Assembly (NCBI RefSeq): GCF_039540575.1
Contig: NZ_BAABFC010000018.1
Coordinates: forward strand, 1 to 32,224
DNA: 32,224 bases
Origin: Pseudaeromonas paramecii
GTDB taxonomy: Bacteria > Pseudomonadota > Gammaproteobacteria > Enterobacterales > Aeromonadaceae
Direction of reading: 5' to 3'
A program made the translations under genes and the position numbers. Below, piece by piece: positions 1 to 7,462 of this stretch (the first letter of the stretch is position 1; every line of letters starts with the position of its first letter). The notes beneath the pieces are model-generated. The model was not told the DNA's origin, ran no database searches, and saw only the letters and a list, made by a program, of their open reading frames with translations.

Positions 1-78
1 GTTGCTGGATCTTTCGATCCGCTTTGGTCACTTCATCAGACATTGAAAATCAATTTTGTCGATTGACTTCAATCTCTG

Positions 79-120
79 CGAGTGCCCACACAGATTGCTT
101 GAATTGAATTGTTAAAGAGC
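79..120 (-). promoter_or_regulatory. rRNA operon leader with boxA antitermination site
   Basis: Read on the minus strand, positions 120-110 give GCTCTTTAACA, the boxA element that recruits the NusB/NusE antitermination complex. Positions 97-79 follow with AATCTGTGTGGGCACTC, the conserved segment just after boxA in enterobacterial rRNA leaders. The 16S gene itself must lie to the left of position 1 and is not in the window. The rest of 1-78 is leader that I cannot divide further. Confidence 0.9.
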
Positions 121-147
121 GGTTTGGCTTTTCGCCAAGAGCTGCGC

Positions 148-175
148 ATTCTACCCAGCTCTATCGGCTTGTCAA
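148..175 (-). promoter_or_regulatory. rRNA promoter P2
   Basis: On the minus strand a consensus -35 TTGACA (175-170) is separated by 16 bases from TAGAAT (153-148). A GC-rich discriminator (GCGC) follows, as expected for stringently controlled rRNA promoters. It sits between P1 and boxA, as E. coli rrn P2 does. Confidence 0.8.
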
Positions 176-231
176 GCTGGGCTTGACTTGCCTTGCTCAC
201 CCGGCGTCGTGCGCCGTGTCAGTGAGGGCGC

Positions 232-259
232 ATTATAGGGAGCCCGCGCCGCGCCGCAA
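232..259 (-). promoter_or_regulatory. rRNA promoter P1
   Basis: On the minus strand TTGCGG (259-254), 16 bases and TATAAT (237-232) are followed by the discriminator GCGCCC. The GC-rich discriminator and the tandem arrangement with a second promoter about 84 bases downstream are typical of rrn P1. The 30 bases upstream (260-295) are relatively A/T-rich and could act as an UP element. No terminator is visible between the tonB stop at 316 and this promoter. Confidence 0.8.
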
Positions 260-315
260 GGGGATTTTGCATCTTTTGGTGCGATCGCTCAGAAATAGCA
301 CAAAGCGCATAGTTA

Positions 316-963
316 TCACTCATCAGGGGCCAACTGGACGCCGCCCTTGAGCCGAAAAATCAGTGTTATTGTTTCAATCCTCTTCTGTCTTGTCGGTGAG
401 CTGGCATTGCTGGGTGAATACCGCCACTGCTGTATGGCTTTGAAGGCGGAGCGTGCCAATTCAGGATCACCATCTAATACTTGCAGGTCTTCTACTGTCC
501 CCTTGTCACTGACGACAAAGCGAATCTTCACCGCCCCCTGGCGGTGCATCAAGCGGGCTCGTTGTGGATAGTCAGGTAAGGGGTGATACAGCAGATGCTG
601 TTCTGTGACCTGGGAGGGGGAATGCGCGGCATCTTGGGTGGTCGTGGACGAAGCCACCTTGCGCGCAGCCGGCTCCCGATGGCGCGGCATCACCGCCCCC
701 GCCACCGAAGGACTCGGGCTGGCTTGATGCACCTGGGGGACAAGCAGCCGATGCGCCTGTGCCGCCGTCACCCCTGCAGGCGCCGATGCTTGAAGCGGCG
801 ATGGAGTGACAAGGCGCGGCGTATCAGGCTCACTCAAAACTATGGGAGGCGGCATGGGGGAGGAAACAGCCACAGGCTGCCGCGCTACCAACTGTGTCAG
901 TAAAAATAGCAGCCATCCGGTCAACAACAGGCTGCCCGAGAACGCCAGTCCCCAGCGCCTCAC
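316..963 (-). CDS. tonB2: TonB2-type energy-transducing protein
   Basis: TonB carries proton-motive-force energy from the ExbB/ExbD complex across the periplasm to outer-membrane receptors. This 215-residue protein has one N-terminal membrane anchor (about residues 7-27) and a Pro/Ser/Ala-rich periplasmic spacer (about 30-120). A TonB C-terminal domain follows (about 125-207), recognisable by YPQRARLMHRQGAVKIRF and the later WRYSP. Its start overlaps the end of exbD by four bases, so it is the last gene of a coupled operon. The short spacer resembles TonB2 rather than the long TonB1 type. The substrate cannot be told from sequence; no TonB-dependent receptor is in the window. Immediately downstream, in the same direction, are the promoters of an rRNA operon. 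Confidence 0.88.
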   Translation of the reverse strand: MRRWGLAFSGSLLLTGWLLFLLTQLVARQPVAVSSPMPPPIVLSEPDTPRLVTPSPLQASAPAGVTAAQAHRLLVPQVHQASPSPSVAGAVMPRHREPAARKVASSTTTQDAAHSPSQVTEQHLLYHPLPDYPQRARLMHRQGAVKIRFVVSDKGTVEDLQVLDGDPELARSAFKAIQQWRYSPSNASSPTRQKRIETITLIFRLKGGVQLAPDE

Positions 964-1361
964 TGAGGCAACACCCCGACAGCCAGTTGCTGGATGCCCG
1001 CCTGCCTAATCTTGTCCATCAGGGCAACCACCTGACCATGAGGCACCTGGCTATCTGCTTCGATCAAGACCTTAGTGTGTGGAGGCAACTGGGCAAGCAC
1101 TTCACCCAGCTCGTGCGCTTGCAACGGCTGCCCCTGCCAGCGAAGCTGACCATTGCCCAGCAGCTGCAGATGTAACGGCTCGCTTTGCTGGCGCTGGGCC
1201 GACTGAGCGGCAGGCAACTGAACCGCCAGCGAGCGGATTTGTAGAAAGCTGCTGCTCACGACAAAGAAGATGAGCATGATGAAGACGATATCCAGCATAG
1301 GTGTCATGTCGACCTGAACATCGTCATTCTCTCGCCGGCGGAAAGAAAACCTAGTTCGCAT
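960..1361 (-). CDS. exbD2: ExbD-family proton channel subunit
   Basis: A 133-residue ExbD/TolR protein, partner of ExbB in the inner-membrane motor that energises TonB. A short cytoplasmic N-terminus rich in Arg is followed by one membrane helix (about 22-42). Within it, in MTPMLDIVFIML, Asp24 corresponds to the essential proton-carrying Asp of ExbD. The remainder is a small periplasmic domain. The ATG lies inside the last codons of exbB (11-base overlap), and the stop overlaps tonB, so translation is probably coupled. Length and motif order are normal for the family. Confidence 0.9.
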   Translation of the reverse strand: MRTRFSFRRRENDDVQVDMTPMLDIVFIMLIFFVVSSSFLQIRSLAVQLPAAQSAQRQQSEPLHLQLLGNGQLRWQGQPLQAHELGEVLAQLPPHTKVLIEADSQVPHGQVVALMDKIRQAGIQQLAVGVLPQ

Positions 1362-1875
1362 CCGTCACCTCACAGGCGAGACCATCCTGCAGTTGCTGCA
1401 GGTGATGTGTTATTCGTCGCTGCAGGCGACCATGCAGCACCCAGCCCAACAAGGCCGACCCCATCCCCATCAGGGTCGTCAAACAGGCGCTAGCGATCGC
1501 GTTGCCCACGCCAGGATCAGACGGAGGCACGCCGAGGGCGAGCGCATCAAACACCTGCAGCATTCCGCAGACAGTTCCCAACAGTCCCAGCATGGGACAC
1601 AGCTTGATCAGGTTCCGCACCAGACGTAGCCCTTGTTGTAATTCATGGGTTGCCCCGCCAAGACAGACGGCGCGTTGACGTCGCACCCAGGATAGCGAGT
1701 CGCCCTGCCGGGGAGCCAGCTTGAGATAGGCTTGCTGCCGGGCGGGCCAAACACACAAAACATACCAGCAACGTTCCAGCAGCAAGGCATTGAGCCAGAA
1801 CAAGAGGCCACACAGCGGCCACATCAGTGGGCCGCCTCGCTGGATAAAACTCAACAGTGCGGATAGCTCAAGCAT
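1351..1875 (-). CDS. exbB2: ExbB-family proton channel subunit
   Basis: A 174-residue MotA/TolQ/ExbB-family membrane protein, forming the pentameric channel with ExbD. I chose the ATG at 1875, which overlaps the end of ttpC by eight bases; an in-frame extension to 1962 would run through ttpC coding sequence and gives a cysteine-rich, unfamily-like N-terminus. The first membrane helix is at about 17-36. A second conserved block is CPMLGLLGTVCGM, and the third helix region begins at about NAIASACLTTLMG, matching the usual family pattern in which a Thr-rich stretch lines the channel. The gene lies between ttpC and exbD, the standard TonB2 order. Confidence 0.88.
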   Translation of the reverse strand: MLELSALLSFIQRGGPLMWPLCGLLFWLNALLLERCWYVLCVWPARQQAYLKLAPRQGDSLSWVRRQRAVCLGGATHELQQGLRLVRNLIKLCPMLGLLGTVCGMLQVFDALALGVPPSDPGVGNAIASACLTTLMGMGSALLGWVLHGRLQRRITHHLQQLQDGLACEVTDAN

Positions 1876-3094
1876 GGCGAGGCGACCAAGCCGCCAGCAG
1901 CCGCAGGGCTTCTTGTTCCAACCGCAACGACAATAGCTCAACCCGGCTCTGCAGCAAGCCATGGGCCAGCAGCAACGGCATGGCCGCCACCAACCCCAGT
2001 ACAGTGGTTACCAGCGCCATGGCGATGCCCCCGGCCATCAACTTGGGTTCGCCACCGGCGCTATCACTCAAGCCCTGGAAGGTCTCTATCATGCCGGTGA
2101 CTGTGCCCAGCAGACCCAACATGGGGGCGACGGGGATCAGCAACTTGAGCCAAGCCAAGCCTCGCTCGAGCCGAGCCTGTTCCTGTAACAGGCAGTCGTC
2201 CAGCTGGAGCTCCAGCGTATCTCTATCCATTGCCTGCCATTGTGCCGCCCGCCCCCTTAGCCGCCCCAGGGCATTATCCGGCAGGCCGATCGCCTGCTCA
2301 GCCTGCCGCCGCATCCGGTGCCCCTCTAGCCACAAGACCCAGCTGCGCCAGAGCACTGTCCCACCGCCCAAGATGGCCAGCAGCAATAAGAGCAGACCGA
2401 TGGGGCCAGCCTGTGTGAACCGAGTCCTTAGATCTGGCTGTGCCGCCAATCGTTGCAGCGTCTTACCCTGCTGCAAATCCAGCGGCATCAATTGCCAATG
2501 CGCCGGAGAGGACGCCAGATAGTGCGCCAAGGCCGCCTGGGTCTGTTGGTCCGGCCGCCATTTAGGCGGACGCAGCACCCCCTGCTCGAGCCGATAGAAG
2601 CCACCGGCATCGAACAGCGCCCAACGCCCTAATATCGCCAGGGAGCCACTGCGGGTCTGCCCTTGCGCATCGGGCACTGGCAGCGTCAGTCGTTGCCGTT
2701 CGCCACTTTGTTGCCACAAGGTGCGCCACCCTTGACTGACCGCGCTCAACAAGCGGGGCAACTGCCGCTCATCTCCGGCGAGCAGCTGCTTCAGCTCGGT
2801 AAGGATTTCTGGTTGAGTCAACGCCAGCACCGAATCAGACCAGCGCGGGATCAAGGCCTCCGCACTATGGCGAAGTTGCCCCTGCAAGGCTTGTAAATCG
2901 GCCCCCTGCTTGGCAAGCTCTTGACGTTGCCCCTGTAGGCGCTGATCCAATTGCGCCACCTGGCTGTCAAGCCGCGAGGCCTCACTCAGCAAGCTCTTTA
3001 GTTGCGCCTGCCTGGCTGCAATCTGTGCCGCCACATCATCCCCCGCAAGCAGACAACCACTCCAGAGCAGCAGCAAAAACCACACTCTACTCAT
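1868..3094 (-). CDS. ttpC: TtpC-like MotA/TolQ/ExbB family protein of a TonB2 system
   Basis: A 408-residue protein with an N-terminal signal peptide (about 1-23), then a predicted coiled coil (about 25-85, rich in Gln, Leu and Arg heptads). A periplasmic middle region and a C-terminal MotA/TolQ/ExbB channel domain (about 315-390) follow, with the hallmark APMLGLLGTVTGMIETF. This arrangement is that of TtpC, which in Vibrio is needed for TonB2-dependent uptake together with ExbB2/ExbD2. The ATG overlaps the stop of the DUF3450 gene (ATGAGTAG), and its end overlaps exbB, supporting one operon. The TPR protein (TtpB) that often follows TonB2 is absent here. The symbol is by homology of architecture and context. 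Confidence 0.85.
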   Translation of the reverse strand: MSRVWFLLLLWSGCLLAGDDVAAQIAARQAQLKSLLSEASRLDSQVAQLDQRLQGQRQELAKQGADLQALQGQLRHSAEALIPRWSDSVLALTQPEILTELKQLLAGDERQLPRLLSAVSQGWRTLWQQSGERQRLTLPVPDAQGQTRSGSLAILGRWALFDAGGFYRLEQGVLRPPKWRPDQQTQAALAHYLASSPAHWQLMPLDLQQGKTLQRLAAQPDLRTRFTQAGPIGLLLLLLAILGGGTVLWRSWVLWLEGHRMRRQAEQAIGLPDNALGRLRGRAAQWQAMDRDTLELQLDDCLLQEQARLERGLAWLKLLIPVAPMLGLLGTVTGMIETFQGLSDSAGGEPKLMAGGIAMALVTTVLGLVAAMPLLLAHGLLQSRVELLSLRLEQEALRLLAAWSPRHA

Positions 3095-3800
3095 GCGCCG
3101 CCTCCACTGTCGGCCCCGGCAACGGCACGGGGGACAAACTCAACCAGTCTGAGTCTTCGGTGTTCACCTCAGCACGGAAGCCCGATGCCAGTGGGCTGGG
3201 TAATGGCTGCCACTGTCCCGCCTGCCAACACCAGGCCGCTTGCGCATCCAGCTGTTGCGCACACCAGGCCAATCGCCCGACCCGGATAAACGCCAACTGG
3301 CGATCAGGTTGCCCAGGCAAAGCACCGCGATACCGGCTGATCTGCTGACCATAATCATCTTCCTGTTGCAGCTGCCCAAGCAGTGCGCCTGCCCGCTGGG
3401 CCAGAGGCATATCCGGTGCCAACAACCGCTGCCGCACCCGCTGCCAATCGGTCTGTCGAGCAGTGAGATAGAAGGGCATGTCCTGAGCCAGCAGACTCCA
3501 GGCCTGCTGCCACTCACTCAACAGCAACGGCTCGATCTGCTCGCGCACGTGGCGCAACGCGCTCTGCCGAGCGACTAAGCTTTGCTCTTCTTGCTGCAAC
3601 GCCTCCAGCTGCGCCTGTCGAAACTGGTTATAGGCTTGTTGTTGCGCGATGGCTTGCTCCAGCTCCGCCAGCGGCTGAGTCGGTGACTGGGCGGCTAACA
3701 CAGTGCCAGAAAACAGGCAGGCGGCTAACCAACCCCAGGGGAAACGGGCTGGTAACCGATTTGTTTCATAAATGTGGCAAAGATCTGTTTGCTTATGCAT
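3087..3800 (-). CDS. DUF3450 family periplasmic protein, first gene of TonB2 operon
   Basis: A protein of about 237 residues with a hydrophobic export segment (WGWLAACLFSGTVLAAQS), then a long Gln/Glu/Leu-rich predicted coiled coil covering roughly residues 40-95, then a soluble domain. This matches DUF3450, found next to TtpC-type channels in TonB2 operons; its exact role is unknown. The start is uncertain. ATG at 3800 is used; a TTG at 3812 is the alternative, and neither has a strong ribosome-binding site. Either start leaves an unusually long polar stretch before the signal segment. The stop overlaps ttpC. Confidence 0.78.
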   Translation of the reverse strand: MHKQTDLCHIYETNRLPARFPWGWLAACLFSGTVLAAQSPTQPLAELEQAIAQQQAYNQFRQAQLEALQQEEQSLVARQSALRHVREQIEPLLLSEWQQAWSLLAQDMPFYLTARQTDWQRVRQRLLAPDMPLAQRAGALLGQLQQEDDYGQQISRYRGALPGQPDRQLAFIRVGRLAWCAQQLDAQAAWCWQAGQWQPLPSPLASGFRAEVNTEDSDWLSLSPVPLPGPTVEAAHE

Positions 3801-3825
3801 CAGAGTGGTCAAAAGAATCCATCGT

Positions 3826-3853
3826 TACTATGCTGCATGGAGCCCCCATAGTA
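3826..3853. promoter_or_regulatory. Inverted repeat between the TonB2 operon and luxR
   Basis: TACTATG (3826-3832) and CATAGTA (3847-3853) form a perfect 7-bp inverted repeat around a 14-base spacer. It lies in the gap between two divergent transcription units. Each arm contains TACTAT, which resembles a -10 hexamer in the reading direction of each flanking gene, so the repeat could hold two divergent promoters or an operator. It is not a lux box (no ACCTG/CAGGT arms). Function is inferred only. Confidence 0.4.
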
Positions 3854-3958
3854 GAGGCAAAAACAAGAAAAGAAAGTCAGGCTGATTGCATGACCATCCA
3901 TCCTTCTGGTGGCGCCATGCAGCCCTGCGGCACGCCTGAACACGGGAAGGAACAAAAA

Positions 3959-4711
3959 GTGGAAAAAAAACGCTTCAACCAACTGCTCAATCGCATCGAC
4001 GATTGTGGCAAGGCCGAGCAACTCAATCAGATCATCCTGGAGGTGACCCGCGAGTACGGCTATCAGTATTACCAGTTTTGCCTGCTGATCCCCATGGGCC
4101 TGTTACAGTGCCAGATTTACCTGTTGAGCCACAGTCCGGACGGTTGGATTAAGAACTACTGGGAAAACAAATACATGCAAGAAGATCCTCTGGTGCATCT
4201 GGCCATGCGGCAGAGTCGCCCCTTTCAATGGCGGGATCTGGAACTCACGGACAAACAACTGCCAGCACAATCAGTGGCCATCATGGCCGCTCGTCGTGAG
4301 CGCGGCATGTGTGATGGCGTCACCTTCCCACTGCATGGTCCCAACGGCAGCCATGGCATCCTGTCTTTATCCGGTGGACAAGACAGCGAGCTTGAACTGG
4401 CGGATCTCCCCCTGCTGGGCATCTTGAGCAGCACCATCTTTTGCAAGGCTAACCAATTGCTCAACCAGAAAGCTTCCAACCTGTCGGAGCGGGAGCGAGA
4501 ATGCCTGTTCTGGGTCAGCGAAGGGAAAACCTCCTGGGAGGTAGCCAAGATTCTCGGTATCACGGAGAGAACGGTCAATTTCCACCTCAACAGTGCCATT
4601 CGCAAGACAGGCTGTCGCAACCGTTACCAGACCATAGCCCACAGTATCTCTGCGGGCCATCTGATGCCGGCGATGGATAGACTGACCCTGGCCACCTTCA
4701 TGGAGATCTGA
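3959..4711 (+). CDS. LuxR-type quorum-sensing transcriptional regulator (solo)
   Basis: A 250-residue regulator with an N-terminal autoinducer-binding domain (about 20-165) and a C-terminal LuxR/FixJ helix-turn-helix (about 180-240, LSERERECLFWVSEGKTSWE onward). Acyl-homoserine-lactone contact residues fall at the TraR spacing: W63, Y67, D76, P77 and W91 are all present, so it probably binds an acyl-HSL. A GTG start at 3959 is chosen because GAAGGA lies seven bases upstream and gives the normal family length. The reading frame is open further upstream, but that would add over 90 unconserved residues. No luxI-type synthase is in the window, so it is a solo regulator here, or its partner lies elsewhere. 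It diverges from the TonB2 operon. Confidence 0.88.
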   Translation: MEKKRFNQLLNRIDDCGKAEQLNQIILEVTREYGYQYYQFCLLIPMGLLQCQIYLLSHSPDGWIKNYWENKYMQEDPLVHLAMRQSRPFQWRDLELTDKQLPAQSVAIMAARRERGMCDGVTFPLHGPNGSHGILSLSGGQDSELELADLPLLGILSSTIFCKANQLLNQKASNLSERERECLFWVSEGKTSWEVAKILGITERTVNFHLNSAIRKTGCRNRYQTIAHSISAGHLMPAMDRLTLATFMEI

Positions 4712-4734
4712 TCTGTCGGCCCCAGCCGGCAGGC

Positions 4735-5220
4735 TCAAGGATCCGGATAATCATGCATCCGCAGTTTACGCTGGGATGCGCTCGCCTGTCGGCGCCCAGC
4801 TGCAGGGGCTGGAGCCCCTGTCGCCGCAGCTCGTTGAGCCTTGCGCGGCAGCTCAGCCCGCTGACCGAACAAGCGCCTTAGGCTCCAAATCGCCAACAAG
4901 CAGACCGCAACGCCAACCAGGGTATAGAAGCGGGCACCATCGCGAGAGAGTCCCTCAATCCAGGGCTCCCAACCTTGGGTAAGCAACCAGTTCTGCCACT
5001 TGTCCAGCAACAGAATGCGAGATACAAACAAGGCATCGGCCAGCAACATCACCAGCACCCCGATGCGAAACCAGCGGGGTATGACCAACATGATGAGACC
5101 GGCGACGAACAACATGGTACCGCCTCCCACCAGGGTGGTATCCAGCGCCGCCTTAAGTGGCAACGCCTGACTCGGCAGAGGCAAAGCAAGCAGCAGCCCC
5201 CAAATAGGATGGATCCTCAC
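4735..5220 (-). CDS. Uncharacterised multi-pass membrane protein
   Basis: A 161-residue protein I do not recognise. It has an N-terminal hydrophobic segment (about 4-20), further membrane segments at about 28-50 (VGGGTMLFVAGLIMLVIP) and 52-70, and another at about 98-115. The tail is basic and Ala/Pro-rich and is probably cytoplasmic. The GTG at 5220 is preferred because AAAGGAG lies seven bases upstream; an ATG at 5280 would add twenty residues without a ribosome-binding site. It converges with luxR (24-base gap) and diverges from the cytochrome b561 gene. Confidence 0.7.
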   Translation of the reverse strand: MRIHPIWGLLLALPLPSQALPLKAALDTTLVGGGTMLFVAGLIMLVIPRWFRIGVLVMLLADALFVSRILLLDKWQNWLLTQGWEPWIEGLSRDGARFYTLVGVAVCLLAIWSLRRLFGQRAELPRKAQRAAATGAPAPAAGRRQASASQRKLRMHDYPDP

Positions 5221-5368
5221 ACTCAGACTCCTTTGGCAGGATGAAGGCAGCATGATCCCAAAAGCTGGTGACGGGGTCAAAGCGGCGACAAAGCATAAGG
5301 TTGAATTAAGCCTCGGTGACTAGACTCAAACACGCCATATTGGCCGCTCATCCGACAGGAGTAGCATC

Positions 5369-5917
5369 ATGAATAAAAGTGTAAAAGTATGGGATCCCTT
5401 CGTTCGGCTATTTCACTGGTGTACGGCCGTGCTGTTTTTATCCAACTATGCCCTGCTGGAAGAAGGCAGTCGCCCGCACCGTTACGTGGGTTATACCTTG
5501 ATCGGGCTGGTACTGGCACGCATCGTCTGGGGCTTTATCGGCACCCAATATGCCCGTTTCAGCAGTTTCGTTCCGGCACCACAAGCCCTGAAGCGCTATC
5601 TACAGGCCTTGGCACAAGGGCAGCATCCCTATTATCTGACGCACAACCCGCTGGGCGCCCTGATGGTGATCTTCCTGCTGGTCATGCTGCTGTGCACAGG
5701 CCTCAGTGGCTGGTTGCTGACCCAGGAGGGTTTTTGGAGCGATCGGCTGATGGAGGACATCCATGGCACCTGTGCCAATCTGGTGATGGTGGCGGTTGGT
5801 TTCCACATCGCGGCCGTCATCTGGATTAGTCACCGCACCCGCGAGCCCCTGGTTCCCGCCATGGTGCATGGCCGCAAACCGAGTGAGTGGCCGCCAGAAT
5901 CAGACCACCAAGACTAA
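5369..5917 (+). CDS. Cytochrome b561 family protein
   Basis: A 182-residue four-helix di-haem b-type cytochrome of the inner membrane, which passes electrons between quinones and redox partners. Candidate haem ligands are H16 in helix 1 (LFHWCTAVLF), H37, and H132 and H146 in the last helix region (DIHGTCANLVMVAVGFH). The pattern also fits the cytochrome b subunits of Ni,Fe-hydrogenase-like complexes, but no hydrogenase or other partner is adjacent. AGGAG precedes the ATG by about seven bases. The stop codon overlaps the stop of the small gene on the other strand. Confidence 0.85.
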   Translation: MNKSVKVWDPFVRLFHWCTAVLFLSNYALLEEGSRPHRYVGYTLIGLVLARIVWGFIGTQYARFSSFVPAPQALKRYLQALAQGQHPYYLTHNPLGALMVIFLLVMLLCTGLSGWLLTQEGFWSDRLMEDIHGTCANLVMVAVGFHIAAVIWISHRTREPLVPAMVHGRKPSEWPPESDHQD

Positions 5918-6078
5918 AGTCGCCAATAGGGCAGGAGCTCATCGTCCTTGCGACGACCAGGGCTCTGCCGGCGATCCTCTTTGTCCGGCTCCCAACGAAT
6001 ATCCTTGCGCCGGTCGGTCTGCTGGCGCCGTTCGCCTCGCCGCCGCTCCGGGCCTGTATAGGGTGGCTGGCTGCTCAT
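5914..6078 (-). CDS. Small highly charged Arg-rich protein, 54 residues
   Basis: An unrecognised 54-residue protein dominated by Arg, Glu, Asp and Gln. It contains three repeats of a short charged motif (GPERRRGERRQ, TDRRKD, EDRRQSPGRRKDD). ATG at 6078 has AGGAGA seven bases upstream. A longer frame from 6126 lacks that support. It lies 54 bases downstream of nfo on the same strand and may be cotranscribed; its stop overlaps the stop of the cytochrome gene by four bases. The basic, repetitive composition suggests nucleic-acid binding or disorder, but this is speculation. Confidence 0.6.
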   Translation of the reverse strand: MSSQPPYTGPERRRGERRQQTDRRKDIRWEPDKEDRRQSPGRRKDDELLPYWRL

Positions 6079-6132
6079 GCTGGACTCTCCTGCCTCGCTT
6101 GCCTGCTTCAAGCATAGTCCAGCCATCCGCGG

Positions 6133-6975
6133 CTAAACCGCCAACGAACGCAACCAGGCAATCTCCGCCGCCCAGATATCCGGCTCCACCGTCTCCAGTA
6201 CCATGGGAATCCCATCGAATCGGGCATCCTGCATGATGTAGTGAAAGACCGCCTCCCCCAGATTGCCCTGCTGCAGACTGTGATGGCGGTCCACCCGACT
6301 CCCCAGGCTGCTCTTGGCACCATTGAGATGCATACCCTTGAGGTAACCAAAGCCGACCGTTTCGGCGAATTGGTTGAAGGTGGCATCACAGCCGTCGAGA
6401 GTGCGCAGATCATAGCCGGCGGCAAAGGCGTGACAGGTGTCCAGGCAAACCCCTACCCGGGACTTATCCGCCACCCCATCGATGATCTGGGCCAGGTGCT
6501 CAAACGACCAGCCCAGGTTACTGCCCTGGCCGGCGGTATTCTCGATCACCGCCACCACATCATCACAGCGCGCCAGGGCCCAGTTGATCGACTCGCTGAC
6601 CCGAGCCAGCGCCGCCTCCTCGCTCAGCTGATTCAGATGGCTGCCGGGATGGAAATTGAGGTAACACAGCCCTAACTGCTGGCAACGCTGCAACTCATCC
6701 AAGAAGGCCTCGCGGGACTTGGCCAGGGCCGTCGCCTCCGGATGACCCAGGTTAATCAGATAGCTGTCATGGGGCAGTATCTGTTGCGGCGAGAAGCCGC
6801 CGGCAACACAAGCCTCGCGAAATGCGGTTATGGTCTCCGCCTTGAGCGGCGGGGCCTGCCATTGCCGCTGATTCTTGGTGAACAGGGCAAAGGCATTGGC
6901 GCCCAGCGCCTGGGCCCGCGCCACGCACAGCTCAACCCCACCGGCGGCACTGACATGGGCTCCGATATACTTCAT
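6133..6975 (-). CDS. nfo: Endonuclease IV (AP endonuclease)
   Basis: A 280-residue TIM-barrel enzyme that cleaves DNA 5' of abasic sites in base-excision repair using three zinc ions. All nine metal ligands known from E. coli Nfo can be placed: H69 (LPHDSY), H109 (NFHPGSH), the Glu of VIENTAGQG and the Asp/His of CLDTCHAF. The rest are the His of GMHLNG, the Asp/His of RVDRHHS and the Glu of LETVEPD. The E. coli motif HLND is HLNG here, but that Asp is not a ligand. Length equals the family norm. AGGAGG lies five bases before the ATG. Confidence 0.97.
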   Translation of the reverse strand: MKYIGAHVSAAGGVELCVARAQALGANAFALFTKNQRQWQAPPLKAETITAFREACVAGGFSPQQILPHDSYLINLGHPEATALAKSREAFLDELQRCQQLGLCYLNFHPGSHLNQLSEEAALARVSESINWALARCDDVVAVIENTAGQGSNLGWSFEHLAQIIDGVADKSRVGVCLDTCHAFAAGYDLRTLDGCDATFNQFAETVGFGYLKGMHLNGAKSSLGSRVDRHHSLQQGNLGEAVFHYIMQDARFDGIPMVLETVEPDIWAAEIAWLRSLAV

Positions 6976-7140
6976 GCAAACCTCCTGGTATCAAGCCAGG
7001 ATTATGCCCGCCCCACCTTGTCGACTCCAACCATGAAAAAAACGTGGCCTTGCCCGCCCCTTGCGCAACAAGCCCTTGAGCTCGGCGCGCCCCTGTATCA
7101 GGCTGATGGCTTTTGCACACCAGATAATCAGGAGCAAGGG

Positions 7141-7338
7141 ATGGCAATCATCAAGAGTGACATGGTACGGGCCCGCATCGAACCGGCCATCAAGGAGCGC
7201 GCCGAAGCGGTGCTGGAGAAACTGGGGATGAGCACGGCCGACGCCATTCGCCTGTTGCTGACCCAGATCGCCCTGCGCCAGGCGTTTCCATTGGAACTGA
7301 CACTGCCACCGGACGAACGCCTGCCGGAAGAAAAATAA
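7141..7338 (+). CDS. DinJ/RelB-like antitoxin domain protein, apparently orphan
   Basis: A 65-residue protein with the RelB/DinJ ribbon-helix-helix pattern: VRARIEPAIKERAEAVLEKL, then GMSTADAIRLLLTQIALRQAFP. E. coli DinJ is 86 residues; this copy ends just after the FPLEL segment, so the C-terminal arm that wraps the toxin is missing. No YafQ/RelE-type toxin reading frame follows; the next gene encodes an unrelated PIN-like protein. GGAG and AGGG lie just before the ATG. An in-frame ATG at 7033 could add 36 residues of low resemblance to anything. It may be a solitary DNA-binding regulator or a relic. Confidence 0.72.
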   Translation: MAIIKSDMVRARIEPAIKERAEAVLEKLGMSTADAIRLLLTQIALRQAFPLELTLPPDERLPEEK

Positions 7339-7462
7339 CCGCCCGGCACAACGTGATCTGTCATGCAAAATTGGGGGCAGAGGATAGTATTTAGGAAGAG
7401 GCTAGCCTAAAAGCATAGTCTCAGTTGAAATCGCTCTCAACTTGAAGTCCAGGAGCACACCC

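Noticed and set aside
1..260. A tRNA or small RNA gene in the rRNA leader region
   Set aside because: No cloverleaf seen; the content is fully explained by two promoters, boxA and leader.
6742..7140. Upstream extension of the DinJ/RelB-like gene into nfo
   Set aside because: It would run antisense through nfo; the resemblance to RelB begins only at the ATG at 7141.
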